The translations under genes and the position numbers were made by a program. This document shows, one piece after another, positions 19,201 to 26,361 of a stretch of 64,000 nucleotides of DNA; the first letter of the stretch is position 1, and each line of letters opens with the position of its first letter. The notes beneath the pieces were generated by a model, which saw only the letters and a list, made by a program, of their open reading frames with translations, did no database searches and had not been told where the DNA came from. Source of the DNA: JAATGI01 sp036510675 (GTDB lineage Bacteria; Pseudomonadota; Alphaproteobacteria; ATCC43930; CGMCC-115725); NCBI GenBank assembly GCA_036510675.1, contig DATCDN010000001.1, positions 1-64,000 of the forward strand, written 5' to 3'.

Positions 19201-20841
19201 CCATTGCGACCCGTTGCCGGAAAATACGAAGGCGAGCCGCGCCGGCGTCGCCAGCGCCTCGCCTGCCACCACGGCGGTGTGCGCGTCGTCGGCGAGAAAC
19301 GCGCCGAGACCCGTCGCGAGTTCGTCGGCGCCGCTGCCCGCGACCGCCAGCCGATGCGCGAAATGGCTGCGCGTGCGCGCGGCGGCGCGGCGGATCGCGA
19401 CATGGTCCGCGCCCGGCTGCCGTAGCGTCTCCCGATAGCGCGCGGCGAGCTCCTTCAACGCCGCCGGACCGCGCGCCGATATCAGCAGCGGGCCGCCCGT
19501 GTCGCTCGTCGGCGGCGTTGGCGCCGGCGCGCGATATTCCCGCACCACGACGTGGGCGTTGGTGCCGCCGAACCCGAACGAGTTGACGCCCATCACCAGC
19601 GGCGCGTCGCTGGCGGGCAGCGGCGTATGCCGATCGACCACCGCAAGGCGCAGATCGCGGAACGGAATATTCGGATTGGCGGTGACGAAATTCAGCGTCG
19701 CCGGAATCTCGCGATGCTGGAGCGACAGCACCACCTTGATGAGGCCGGCGACCCCGGCCGCGGATTCGAGATGGCCGATATTGGTCTTCCCCGATCCGAC
19801 CAGACAGGGCCGGCCGTCGGGCCGGGCGGCGCCCATCACGGTGCCGAGCGCCGTGCACTCGACCGGATCGCCGACATTGGTGCCGGTGCCGTGCGCCTCG
19901 ACATAATCGACAGCGCCCGGATCGACTGCCGCGCGCGCATAGACGCGGCGCAACAGCGCCTCCTGCGCCGCGACGTTGGGCATCGAGACGCCGTTGGTGC
20001 GGCCGTCGGAATTGACCCCGGTGGCGAGGATCACCGCCTTGATCGGATCGCCAGCGGCCAGCGCCGCCGCCAGCGGCTTGAGGATGACGATTCCGCCACC
20101 CTCGGAGCGGACATAGCCGTCCGCGCGCTCATCGAAGGTGTGGCATTCGCCGGTCGGCGACAGCATGCGGGCGCGCGAGAAGCCGATGCCGCCCCAGGGC
20201 GACAGCAGCAGGTTGATGCCGCCGGCGATGGCGAACGGGGCGTCGTCGCGGCGCAGCGTCTCGCATGCCTCGTGAATCGCGACGAGCGCCGACGAGCATG
20301 CGGTGTCGAGCGAAAAGCTCGGCCCGTGCAGGTCCAGAATGTATGAAATGCGATTGGCCAAAAGGCTGAACGCGCTGCCCGACATGGTGTAGGGATCCGC
20401 GCCCTCGCCTTCCTCTCGCTGCAGCGCCGCGTAGTCATTGGACGAGACGCCCATCACCACGCTGGCTTCGCTGCCGGCGATGCTGGCGGGCACGATGCCG
20501 GCGCTCTCAAATGCCTCCCACGCCAGTTCGAGGGCCAGCCGCTGCTGCGGGTCCATCTGCGCCGCCTCGCGCGGCGAAATGCCGAAGAACTCGGCGTCGA
20601 ACCGGTCGACATGCGGCAGGAAGCCGCCGGCGCGCGTGTACATCTTGCCGGCACGCGCCGGATCGGGATTGTAATAATAGTCGCTATCCCAACGATCGGC
20701 CGGAACGGTGCCGACCGCGCTGGTGCCCGATTTCAGCAGCGACCAATATTCCTTGGGATTATTCGCGCCGGGAAACCGGCACGCCAAGCCGACGATCGCA
20801 ACCGGAAACGGCGCGTGCCGTGACGTCGGGTCAAAAACCAT
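13219..20841 (-). CDS. Single-module highly reducing type I polyketide synthase (KS-AT-DH-cMT-psiKR-ER-KR-ACP)
   Basis: This 2540-residue protein has these domains in order. KS: about 10-435, Cys182 in DTACSSA, His317 in EAHGTG, His357 in NIGHLES. AT: about 535-850, Ser629 in GHSVGE, with YAFHS at 729-733 suggesting malonyl. DH: about 899-1180, His929 and Asp1095. C-methyltransferase-like region: about 1225-1560, EIGDGPGG at 1387. Structural KR: about 1560-1790. ER: about 1790-2120, HGAAGGVG at 1939. KR: about 2137-2320, TGGRGGFG at 2143, Tyr2286. ACP: about 2425-2490, Ser2452 in GMDSM. No thioesterase follows; instead there is a 50-residue acidic tail. The order equals that of fungal highly reducing iterative synthases. 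A long saturated, possibly methyl-branched acyl chain is inferred, to be released by the adjoining alpha-oxoamine synthase. Confidence 0.95.
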   Translation of the reverse strand: MVFDPTSRHAPFPVAIVGLACRFPGANNPKEYWSLLKSGTSAVGTVPADRWDSDYYYNPDPARAGKMYTRAGGFLPHVDRFDAEFFGISPREAAQMDPQQRLALELAWEAFESAGIVPASIAGSEASVVMGVSSNDYAALQREEGEGADPYTMSGSAFSLLANRISYILDLHGPSFSLDTACSSALVAIHEACETLRRDDAPFAIAGGINLLLSPWGGIGFSRARMLSPTGECHTFDERADGYVRSEGGGIVILKPLAAALAAGDPIKAVILATGVNSDGRTNGVSMPNVAAQEALLRRVYARAAVDPGAVDYVEAHGTGTNVGDPVECTALGTVMGAARPDGRPCLVGSGKTNIGHLESAAGVAGLIKVVLSLQHREIPATLNFVTANPNIPFRDLRLAVVDRHTPLPASDAPLVMGVNSFGFGGTNAHVVVREYRAPAPTPPTSDTGGPLLISARGPAALKELAARYRETLRQPGADHVAIRRAAARTRSHFAHRLAVAGSGADELATGLGAFLADDAHTAVVAGEALATPARLAFVFSGNGSQWVGMGRDLIAREPLIARWIATIDAVLAPLVGWSVLAVLTREDAAEDSYDRTEIAQPALFVLQVAMVEWLRANGIAAEACVGHSVGEVAAAYAAGSLTLDQACRVIAHRSAVQGKTAGLGRMMAVGLPAAQVAPLIAPYGNDVTIAAFNSPGSITLAGDEDSLRQIGERLKQDNVFYRHLALDYAFHSRVMDGVKGELLERLSGLVPGPSRLRFVSTVTGGALIGDELGAQYWGENIREPVRFSEAIEGLAKGGVQLFLEIGPHPVLSFYVRDCLREAGVTGLALPTLRRHEPEAEALRAAVGACYTAGAAIDFRAMFPGEGPRVEVPGYPWQRERYEFPRRARPWSTAYGASQHPLLGYRMPTSAPTWENVVEPWLLTYLRDHVVQGSTVFPAAGYVEMALAAATLRHGDGPSIIEGLEIQKPIVIAEGDPPRLELALSGDDNGFRIVAGVVSDTKPALVVTGRAGPLAAKRQADDPTHVDAIRAGLPCHISGGEHYRRCAEHGLSYGAAFQGLAEIWYSGDEALGRIVVPASIAADTARYNLHPAMLDAGIQAIFATFAWSENGEQRAAYLPVGIERLRLYQKGARIAWCHARLREHKRRSAVADFVLFDEAGSVIGEIDGLMLRRLDAALPASVPTYHWQYDVDTSAPLAAAPAIATAPLADAAWGMSAPADDSLARLLERIAAAYAARAIVPMGNGIATIVLDDLVGKGTVSRRNLPYLRAMLGMLERRGVLDRIPVGWRRGSVALPPPDGLWRDALAAHPDAIASLELAARCGERMPQFLASSGESDAFSPLTRDADLVEQLVESDPLFHRRNARAAALVTRLLDQMPASDPLRILEIGDGPGGLAATLLPLLPADRGTYELGLLSEDAVTRAAAQFADRPGFRARLFDPDAPIAVGETGTFDLVLIGNALFGAPELRRALARIVALARPNGLVAMVGGAPAEIATFLFGMSPHWWDFTDIDLRADSPLVTAATWRSLFKESGLADIEQRGGDRDDCRDDWALLARKPAATRFIGIGDGESATWLVAAPHDRALSHDVSLAGALGEALDAQGHRIVTLEFGAEFRWLGPDRFATPLGDRRAYKSLLDAVVGADTVAPINIAWLAKGGTVEPSAANPDPAGAFGIVALLQAAEELGLLSRLTLWLVTAGAMPGVGRAAPVDPAQAMIWGVGRTMMNERSDLTCRLVDLDPAYDADRAASRLLDEFSRGAEDAEDEIVLAGGGRYLHRLRRGLPRSMARAEPGYVLVNARRDGRDELSVRAMVLVPLAPDRMRVRVRAAGLNFRDVLQRGTILPEEAFEGGFAGATLGMEFAGEIVEIGAAITKFRVGDRVFGLAPAALSSHVVTDDFSVFPIPEGWSFDAAAATPVAIITAIFSLEYLARIQPGERVLIHGAAGGVGLAALQIAQAAGAAIFATAGTPEKRDFLRRLGVVHVFDSRALDFDQEIRRVTNGEGVDIVLNSIAGEAIARGVGILRAYGRFIELGKRDFYANSKLGLEPFRRNIQFFGVDINTLIVERRAVSAQLFARMLALMGGGGFTPPVRRVFPLARASEAFRYMQQSRQIGKIVLAMPDEAPLVEPRAATRLALNPDATYLVTGGRGGFGLATAAWLVSRGARHLALIGRRARADRETVAVLSRLRGEGVTIIEGACDVTDADALGQFLDTVDRDMPPLRGVIHCAAVIEDALLAKLTRERFGDVVRPKVLGAINLHRLTRARQLDLFVVYSSAVTLIGNPGQANYVAANLYLEALARHRRALGLPALAMQWGAIAKVGHLSQRADVAKNMEERLGVTPIDPARALDGMEQALLASVTEAAVAELDWTKLSRLPRIALAPKYAELGQRLGGDDFPDGVLSLSQLVERVATLTPEAAAQLVAPAILKQISEVMRIPAAKLDADRSLIEVGMDSMMMVEMQMMMERQFGLRLPVLDLMDRATVSGIARRLVDELRRKSTTNGHDHAELLEIDVDSVPEDRLDEILGELLKEELDIGADRRVL

Positions 20842-20927
20842 ACGAATATGCCTCCGGCCGCGGCACTAGAAAGCGGCAAACCATATTGGCGCGTACACCA
20901 TCGGCATTTTCCCCCGATTTTCGGCCC

Positions 20928-20961
20928 GACATTAAGGAAGGTGTCACAGGATTCAAGTCAA
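20928..20961 (-). promoter_or_regulatory. Possible promoter upstream of the PKS gene
   Basis: In the 211-bp gap between the permease genes and the PKS, the minus strand has TTGACT (20961 down to 20956). About 17 bp later comes an A+T-rich TCCTTAAT stretch. This could allow the PKS-synthase pair to be transcribed apart from the permeases. The -10 match is poor and no further signal was found in the gap. Confidence 0.25.
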
Positions 20962-21052
20962 TTCTCGTTACGATGGAAGAGCTTGGCGGCGGCTCGCGGG
21001 CCGGCGCGGGATAATCGACCGGACGTCGAAGCCGGCTCGCTCGGCCGAGCGG

Positions 21053-22183
21053 TCAATAGAGCGCCGCCGGGTCGGCGGCAACCACCCGTCGCATCGCCGC
21101 CAGTCCCGCCAGCACGCACATACCGACGGTCAGCGGAAAGATCAACGCGAGAGCGGTGCCATTCGCGCTGATCGGCAGCATCGTCTTGGCGGCGACATAG
21201 CGATCGGCCGCGACGGTCAGCGCGAGCCCGGCGGCGAACCCGACGATCGACAGAAGGAGCGCCTGGCCGATGACGATCATACAGAGAAATGCATTGGAAA
21301 AACCCATCGCCTTCAGGGTCGCGAACTGGCCGAGCCGATCGAGAACTTCGTTGAATAACAATTGGTAACAAGTCACGGTACCGATCACGAGGCCAGCGAT
21401 CATGCCGACCGTGAAGAGAATGCCGATCGGCGCCACCTGGAGCGTGAAGGCGTTTTCCCGCGCGCGCATCTCGGCCGGCGTCATCACCGTGATGTCGTTA
21501 TAGGGCAGCCGCGTCAGAATTTCATGGCGCACCGCTTCCGGGTCGGCCCCTGGTTTCAGCCGGATGGCGCCCATGATCGGCCGCGCATCGGGCGACCGCG
21601 TCAGCCAGTCGCCGATACTCATCACCGCTGCGCCGTCGACCACGAGATCGGGGCCGATCCGGACATAGCCCAGCATGTTCTGTTCGGTCTTGTCGAGCTT
21701 CACCGCCTTGCCCGGCGCCATCGGGCCGAAGATCGGCCGCGACAGGCGGTCGAACAGGAAGCCGCGCGGAATCCTGAGCCAATTCTTCAGCGTCTCGATA
21801 TCGCCCATGGCCAGCGGAATCTCGTCAGGCGGAATCGCGAACACCATGATGCGGCGAACCTTCTTGTCGACCGGGTTCTTCAAGCCCATCGCATGCTCAT
21901 AGATCGGGACGACGCGCGCGACCTCCGGCATCGCGGCGATCTGATCGAGCCGCACCGGCGACATCGTATCCCAGCGGTGGAGATGCACCCGCGAGATATC
22001 CATCACCACCAGATCGGCCCGCATCAGATCGGCGATATTGGATTGGGCGTGCAGGACCCCCGTGAGAAAGCCGAACTCGACGAACATGATGACGGCGGCG
22101 ACCGCGACCGCGGCGACCGCAATCACGAAGCGCCGCTTGTTGTGGAGGAAGAGGCGCACGCCGAGGCGCATTCCGGCCTGCAT
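21053..22183 (-). CDS. FtsX/DevC-type ABC transporter permease (second of a pair)
   Basis: The 376-residue protein has one N-terminal membrane helix (about 18-38), a large extracytoplasmic domain and three C-terminal helices from about residue 255. This is the MacB/FtsX/DevC topology. It contains FNEVLDRLGQFATLKAMGFS, the conserved segment before the last helices, and ends DPAALY, as its partner ends DPAELY. It begins directly after the stop of the upstream permease gene with no spacing, so they probably form a heterodimer. DevC-type permeases export heterocyst glycolipids in cyanobacteria. No ATPase or membrane-fusion partner is encoded nearby. Location upstream of the PKS suggests export of its lipid product. 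Confidence 0.82.
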   Translation of the reverse strand: MQAGMRLGVRLFLHNKRRFVIAVAAVAVAAVIMFVEFGFLTGVLHAQSNIADLMRADLVVMDISRVHLHRWDTMSPVRLDQIAAMPEVARVVPIYEHAMGLKNPVDKKVRRIMVFAIPPDEIPLAMGDIETLKNWLRIPRGFLFDRLSRPIFGPMAPGKAVKLDKTEQNMLGYVRIGPDLVVDGAAVMSIGDWLTRSPDARPIMGAIRLKPGADPEAVRHEILTRLPYNDITVMTPAEMRARENAFTLQVAPIGILFTVGMIAGLVIGTVTCYQLLFNEVLDRLGQFATLKAMGFSNAFLCMIVIGQALLLSIVGFAAGLALTVAADRYVAAKTMLPISANGTALALIFPLTVGMCVLAGLAAMRRVVAADPAALY

Positions 22184-23320
22184 CTAATAGAGCTCCGCCG
22201 GGTCGGCGCGCTGAATGCGCCACAGCACCGAGAACGCGGCGACGAGCCCCGTCACCAGCGCCACCGCCACGGCCAGCGCCGCGAGATCGAGGCTGAGGCC
22301 GGTCCCGAGCTGGGTCTTGTGATGGATGAAGCCGAGCACCGCCGCCGAGATGATCAGCGCCGGAATCGCGCCCGCGATCGCCAGGATCGCCGACTGGGTG
22401 AGGCCGATGGCATAAATGAAGACCGGCCCGAACCCCATCGCTTTCAGCACCGCGTATTCGTTCATCCGGTTGCCAATTTCCGTCGATAAAACCTGGATCA
22501 TGATGGTAATGGCGACCATGCATGCGATGATCATGCCGATATCCATCATGATGCCAATCGGCTTGGTTTCGATGAAATAGGCCTGTTCCTGAGCAATCAG
22601 CTCGGCGCGCGTCAGCACCTGAACGTCGTCCGGCAGCATCGCCCGCAGGTCCGCCTTGACGCGCGTTACGTCGGCCCCCGGCGCCACCCGTAAGAGGCCG
22701 ACGGTGATTTGCCGCCGATCGCGCCCGGTCAGCCAGGCGAACTGGCTGCTCGAGACGATCGCGCTGCCGGGCGCGTAAAAGAACAGGCCCAGGCCGAACT
22801 GGCCGCGGATTTCGACCTCGTTGCCGCCAAGCATGCCGATGCCGCCGACAGCGAACGGGCGCAGATCGTCCTGCGACCGCGCGTCGAACAGGATCGAGCG
22901 GCCGTCGCCGAGCCGCCTCATGCCCGCGCGAATCGAGGGATCGGAGATGAAATTCGGCGCGTCGTCGAGCCCGATCAGCAGCACCGCGTTGCCGTTGTTC
23001 TTGTGAAGCTGCGACCAGGAAGTCAGGGCGACGCTGATGCCGAAGGCCTCGCGCACCGCCGGCTCGGTCTGGGCCTGGCTAAGGCGCACGCGATCGAAGG
23101 TGCCCGGCGAGATCAGGATTTGGTAGGAATCCGGCACCAGCGCAATGTCGAAATCGAAGAATTTATAGAGCGCCACCACCAGCACCCGGGTCGCGTGCAG
23201 CGAATCGTATTGCAGCACCAGCAGGAACAGCGCGACCGCGATTCCCGAGACCGCCGTGATCACCCGCGCCTTGTGCTGAAAGAGATTCGCGGTGCCGACC
23301 AGCAGGACATTGGCCGCCAT
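22184..23320 (-). CDS. FtsX/DevC-type ABC transporter permease (first of a pair)
   Basis: From ATG 23320 (MAANVLLVGTANL) the protein has 378 residues: an N-terminal helix after FQHKARVITAV, a roughly 220-residue periplasmic part and three C-terminal helices. The STEIGNRMNEYAVLKAMGFG segment is characteristic of DevC-like permeases. An upstream in-frame ATG at 23452 would overlap the deacetylase remnant and is unlikely, though a TTG about nine codons upstream of 23320 is possible. It is the first permease in the same-strand run permease-permease-PKS-oxoamine synthase. The cytoplasmic ATPase needed for activity is not in the window. Confidence 0.82.
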   Translation of the reverse strand: MAANVLLVGTANLFQHKARVITAVSGIAVALFLLVLQYDSLHATRVLVVALYKFFDFDIALVPDSYQILISPGTFDRVRLSQAQTEPAVREAFGISVALTSWSQLHKNNGNAVLLIGLDDAPNFISDPSIRAGMRRLGDGRSILFDARSQDDLRPFAVGGIGMLGGNEVEIRGQFGLGLFFYAPGSAIVSSSQFAWLTGRDRRQITVGLLRVAPGADVTRVKADLRAMLPDDVQVLTRAELIAQEQAYFIETKPIGIMMDIGMIIACMVAITIMIQVLSTEIGNRMNEYAVLKAMGFGPVFIYAIGLTQSAILAIAGAIPALIISAAVLGFIHHKTQLGTGLSLDLAALAVAVALVTGLVAAFSVLWRIQRADPAELY

Positions 23321-23343
23321 CCCCAAGCGAGGCCAGCGGGCCT

Positions 23344-23631
23344 TCAACAAGCCAGCTCCCGCATGGTGTGGAAGGTGCCACCGCGCGCGCCCAGAAAGCC
23401 GATCGCATCCTCCAGCGTGTCGAGCGCCGGCTGGCCGGTGCGGAACCGGCAATCATAAGGGATCGGTTCCTGCGTCATATCGACGAATTCCCAAGCGTGA
23501 AAATACGTCGCGGCGATCCCGCGATCGCGAAACAATCGCAACAATAGCGGCGTGCCCGCGACAATGCCGCGATAGGTTTTTGGCGGCGAGCCACAATCAT
23601 GCTCCACGTCGGTGGTGATACTGACCTGCAT
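23344..23631 (-). pseudogene. Polysaccharide deacetylase (NodB-like), internally deleted remnant
   Basis: The 95-residue reading frame starts like a NodB-type deacetylase (MQVSITTDVEHDCGSP, GTPLLLRLFRDRGIAATYF). It then jumps directly to what is normally the C-terminal end of such proteins (HAWEFVDMTQEPI, DCRFRTGQPALDTL). Family members are about 250-280 residues, and the whole catalytic middle, including the zinc His pair, is missing while the frame is kept. The remnant is most likely inactive. It lies 23 bp upstream of the first permease gene on the same strand and back-to-back with the GT32 gene. Confidence 0.7.
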
Positions 23632-23698
23632 TCGGTTCTCCGCCGGACCCGGCCATCCTTATTGCAAATCCACCGTCCCGGCAATAATTTGCCCGCCG

Positions 23699-24469
23699 AT
23701 GCCTCAAACTATCCCAACGATTCTCCACCAGACATGGCGAAACGACAGCCTGCCGGCCAAGTTCGCCCGCTGGCGTCGGGACTGGCACGATCTTCACCCG
23801 CATTGGGAGCATCGCTTTTACGACGATTCCGACATAAGGCGCGTGGTGGTGGACCGGGCGCCGCAATTCCTCGGTGTGTTCGAGGCACTGCCCCGTCCGA
23901 TCCTGCGGGTCGATCTCTTCCGCTATCTGATTGTGTATCTCGACGGCGGCGTCTATGCCGATCTCGACATGCAGCCTTATCGGCCCAGCGATCCCTTGCT
24001 GGCGGGCGCGAGCTGCGTGCTCAGCGTCGAATCGCATGTCAGCCCAGCCTACCAGCAGGTAGTCGGTTATCGCCAGCCCTGGCAAATCGGCAATTGCATT
24101 TTCGCCGCGGCGCCCGGCCATCCCTTCCTGGCGGAATTGCTCGACCGCATCGCGCGCGGCGCCACCGCCACGGTGGTCACCGACGACGATGTCGAGGAGG
24201 TCACGGGTCCCCGCTTGCTGACCCGCCTCATTTACGAGCTCTCGGCCGAGCGGCGCGGCGCGGTCAAGGTGCTGCCGCAAATCCATTGGATGGCGCCATG
24301 GCAATATCCGCGCATCGGGCCGCTCGCCACCCTCATTCACGCGCGGCATGCCTCGACCGGCACTTGGCGGTTCGGCACGCGCTGGTCGCGGCAGACCATC
24401 CGCAACCGGCTGGTCGCCCGCGCGCGCTTCCCCAACCCCTTCATCGCCGAAGGGCCGGTCCTGCCATGA
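23699..24469 (+). CDS. Glycosyltransferase family 32 (Gly_transf_sug, DXD type)
   Basis: From ATG 23699 (MPQTIPTILHQTWRND) the protein has 256 residues. It shows the GT32 pattern IPTILHQTW at the N-terminus and the DXD sugar-nucleotide site in GGVYADLDMQPY, preceded by LRVDLFRYLIVYLDGG. These enzymes transfer a sugar to surface glycans or sphingolipids. Examples include Och1 and inositol phosphorylceramide mannosyltransferases, whose acceptor would suit the neighbouring lipid genes. An ATG 29 codons upstream gives an unrelated leader. It precedes a GT4 gene by 22 bp. Confidence 0.85.
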   Translation: MPQTIPTILHQTWRNDSLPAKFARWRRDWHDLHPHWEHRFYDDSDIRRVVVDRAPQFLGVFEALPRPILRVDLFRYLIVYLDGGVYADLDMQPYRPSDPLLAGASCVLSVESHVSPAYQQVVGYRQPWQIGNCIFAAAPGHPFLAELLDRIARGATATVVTDDDVEEVTGPRLLTRLIYELSAERRGAVKVLPQIHWMAPWQYPRIGPLATLIHARHASTGTWRFGTRWSRQTIRNRLVARARFPNPFIAEGPVLP

Positions 24470-24491
24470 GGCGTCGCGAGCCGCGCCCCCG

Positions 24492-25844
24492 ATGAGCGCG
24501 GCGGCGGCACGGCGGATATTCATCTGCGTCCAGGGGCTGATCGATGTCGGCGATTCGATCGGCTTCGACGCGATCCATCAGTGGCGGACGCTGACCGCCC
24601 AGTTTGGCGACCGGGCCGAGGTGCGGCTGTTCTGCGAGCGGTTCGACACCAAGCTGCATCCCGGCATTCCGGCCGAACCGATCCATCGCTTTCGCGAGGC
24701 CATCGCGGCCAATCCGGACGCCATGATCGTCTATCATTTTTGCGACGGCTGGGCCGCGTTTGAGGATCGGGTGATCGCGGGACGGTATCCCAATCTGGTG
24801 GTGCGCTGGCACAACAACACGCCGCCCTGGTTCCTGGCAAAATACTCGACCCGCCATTTCAAGGGCACGGTCAACGGCTATCATGCGATCTTGCGGCTGG
24901 CGCGCGAGACCGAATGCCGCTTCTGGTGCAACAGCGGCTTTACCGCCCGACAGCTCGCGGTGCTCGGGATCGAGCGGCAACGCGCCGACGTGGTTTTTCC
25001 GGCGTCGCGCTATCTCGATGCGCCGTTGCGCGCGCCGGCGCCCGCGGCAGCGTCCGCCGCGTCGCGCGCGCTGCCGCGCCGGATCGTCTTTGTCGGCCGG
25101 ATCGTTCCGCACAAGGGGCACCGGCACATCATCCTGACCGCCGCCTATGCACGGAAATTCCTGGGCATGCCGCTGCGCGTCGCCTTCGCCGGCCGGTTCG
25201 ATTGGCGGGTTCGGCTCTATCGCGAAGAGTTGATCGCCCTCGCCCGCGCGCTCGACGTCGACGTGGAATTCACCGACGAGGTGCAGGATGCGCGCCTCGA
25301 TCAGCTCTATTTGAGCGCCGATGCGTTTCTCTGCCTCTCCGAACATGAGGGGTTTGGCTTGCCGATCTTCGAGGCGATGCGCGCCGGCATTCCCGCGCTG
25401 GCCTGGACGGCGACGGCGACCGCCGATCTGATGGCGGGCCATCCCTTGTCGAGCGACGCCTTGTCGCCGCGATGGTTCGCGGCGGCGCTCGCGGTCCTGC
25501 AATATCCCGAGCTGCGCGACTATGTGGTGCGCTGGCAGAACGACAATGCCCTGCCGCGCTATACGGCGTCGGTCGTCGCCGAACAATTGGCGGGCGCGGT
25601 GACCGGGATTGAGCGATCCGCCGACGCGGCGCCGGCGCCCTATCGCGATTCGCGCCTCGATCAAGCGATCCGCGACCGGATCGGCGCGTTCCTCGCGCAA
25701 ATTGGCACCGGCACCATCGCGGAGGAGGCGGCGCTTCCCCGCGAGATTCCCGACAATTTCGTCACCCTCTACGATATCGAGGCGTATCGCAGCCTACGCC
25801 GGACCGGAAAATTCGGGCGCGCGCTGGCGCGATGGCGGAATTGA
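24492..25844 (+). CDS. Glycosyltransferase family 4-like protein
   Basis: A 450-residue GT-B-type transferase. The C-terminal donor domain starts with RRIVFVGRIVPHKGHRHII, and the EX7E motif is EGFGLPIFE within SEHEGFGLPIFEAMRAG. The N-terminal half has RWHNNTPPWF and CNSGFTARQL, as in family members acting on cell-surface glycans. After the catalytic part, about 70 residues (from AAPAPYRDSR on) are less conserved. The start at 24492 (MSAAAARR) follows the GT32 stop by 22 bp, so the two form a short operon. Substrates are unknown. Confidence 0.85.
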   Translation: MSAAAARRIFICVQGLIDVGDSIGFDAIHQWRTLTAQFGDRAEVRLFCERFDTKLHPGIPAEPIHRFREAIAANPDAMIVYHFCDGWAAFEDRVIAGRYPNLVVRWHNNTPPWFLAKYSTRHFKGTVNGYHAILRLARETECRFWCNSGFTARQLAVLGIERQRADVVFPASRYLDAPLRAPAPAAASAASRALPRRIVFVGRIVPHKGHRHIILTAAYARKFLGMPLRVAFAGRFDWRVRLYREELIALARALDVDVEFTDEVQDARLDQLYLSADAFLCLSEHEGFGLPIFEAMRAGIPALAWTATATADLMAGHPLSSDALSPRWFAAALAVLQYPELRDYVVRWQNDNALPRYTASVVAEQLAGAVTGIERSADAAPAPYRDSRLDQAIRDRIGAFLAQIGTGTIAEEAALPREIPDNFVTLYDIEAYRSLRRTGKFGRALARWRN

Positions 25845-25875
25845 CGCGGCGCGCCGATCGTCCTCTCGACGAGGG

Positions 25876-26346
25876 TTAGACGCCCCAATAGCGGCCGGTG
25901 GCGGCGACCGCCACCACGATCAGGCCGAGATAAAGGTTGAACACCACGATCATTCGGATCTGGTTCAGCGCGACCGCGCCGCCGAGGAAATCGCCCCGGT
26001 CGAGCGCCTGACGCAGGCGCCGCCAGGAGCCGAAGAACAGATGCCCGAAGGCCAGCATCATCACGATGCCGAGTCCCATCATGATGTTCACATATTCGGG
26101 CGCGGTGGCGAAGCCGCCGAAGCCGTAAAAGATCATGCCGAAGCCGGTAATCAGCAGCAGCAGCACGGTCACCCACACGACGGGAAAGAAGCGCGCGAAC
26201 ACGCGGCGGAACAGCGGCAGCCGAACTGGCGGCTCCAGCGCCAATGCCGCCGGCCGCAGCATGAAATGCGCGAACACCATGCCCCCGACCCAGATCACCG
26301 CGCAGATCACATGAACCAGCAACATGATTATCATCGGTGCGTTCAT
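25876..26346 (-). CDS. CopD-like integral membrane protein
   Basis: The 156-residue protein has four predicted membrane helices and the CopD-type start with HVICAVIWVGGMVFAHFML, followed by a basic loop (FRRVFARFFP) and a late NQIRMIVVFNLYLGLIV segment. Related proteins are copper-import or heme-related membrane proteins of uncertain role. It is 15 bp downstream of cbpM on the same strand and converges with the GT4 gene. No copper-binding partner is adjacent, so the function is open. Confidence 0.72.
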   Translation of the reverse strand: MNAPMIIMLLVHVICAVIWVGGMVFAHFMLRPAALALEPPVRLPLFRRVFARFFPVVWVTVLLLLITGFGMIFYGFGGFATAPEYVNIMMGLGIVMMLAFGHLFFGSWRRLRQALDRGDFLGGAVALNQIRMIVVFNLYLGLIVVAVAATGRYWGV

Positions 26347-26361
26347 CGGATTCTCTTTTGT

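Noticed and set aside
13882..19425. Very long plus-strand open frames across the PKS (for example 13882-16602 and 16762-19425)
   Set aside because: They are antisense to well-defined PKS domains, rich in Arg and Ala, without recognised motifs. Long antisense frames are expected from high-GC codon use.
24348..24491. Upstream extension of the second GT4 gene
   Set aside because: It overlaps the end of the GT32 gene in another frame and encodes a low-complexity Arg/Pro-rich stretch. The ATG at 24492 fits the GT4 fold start.
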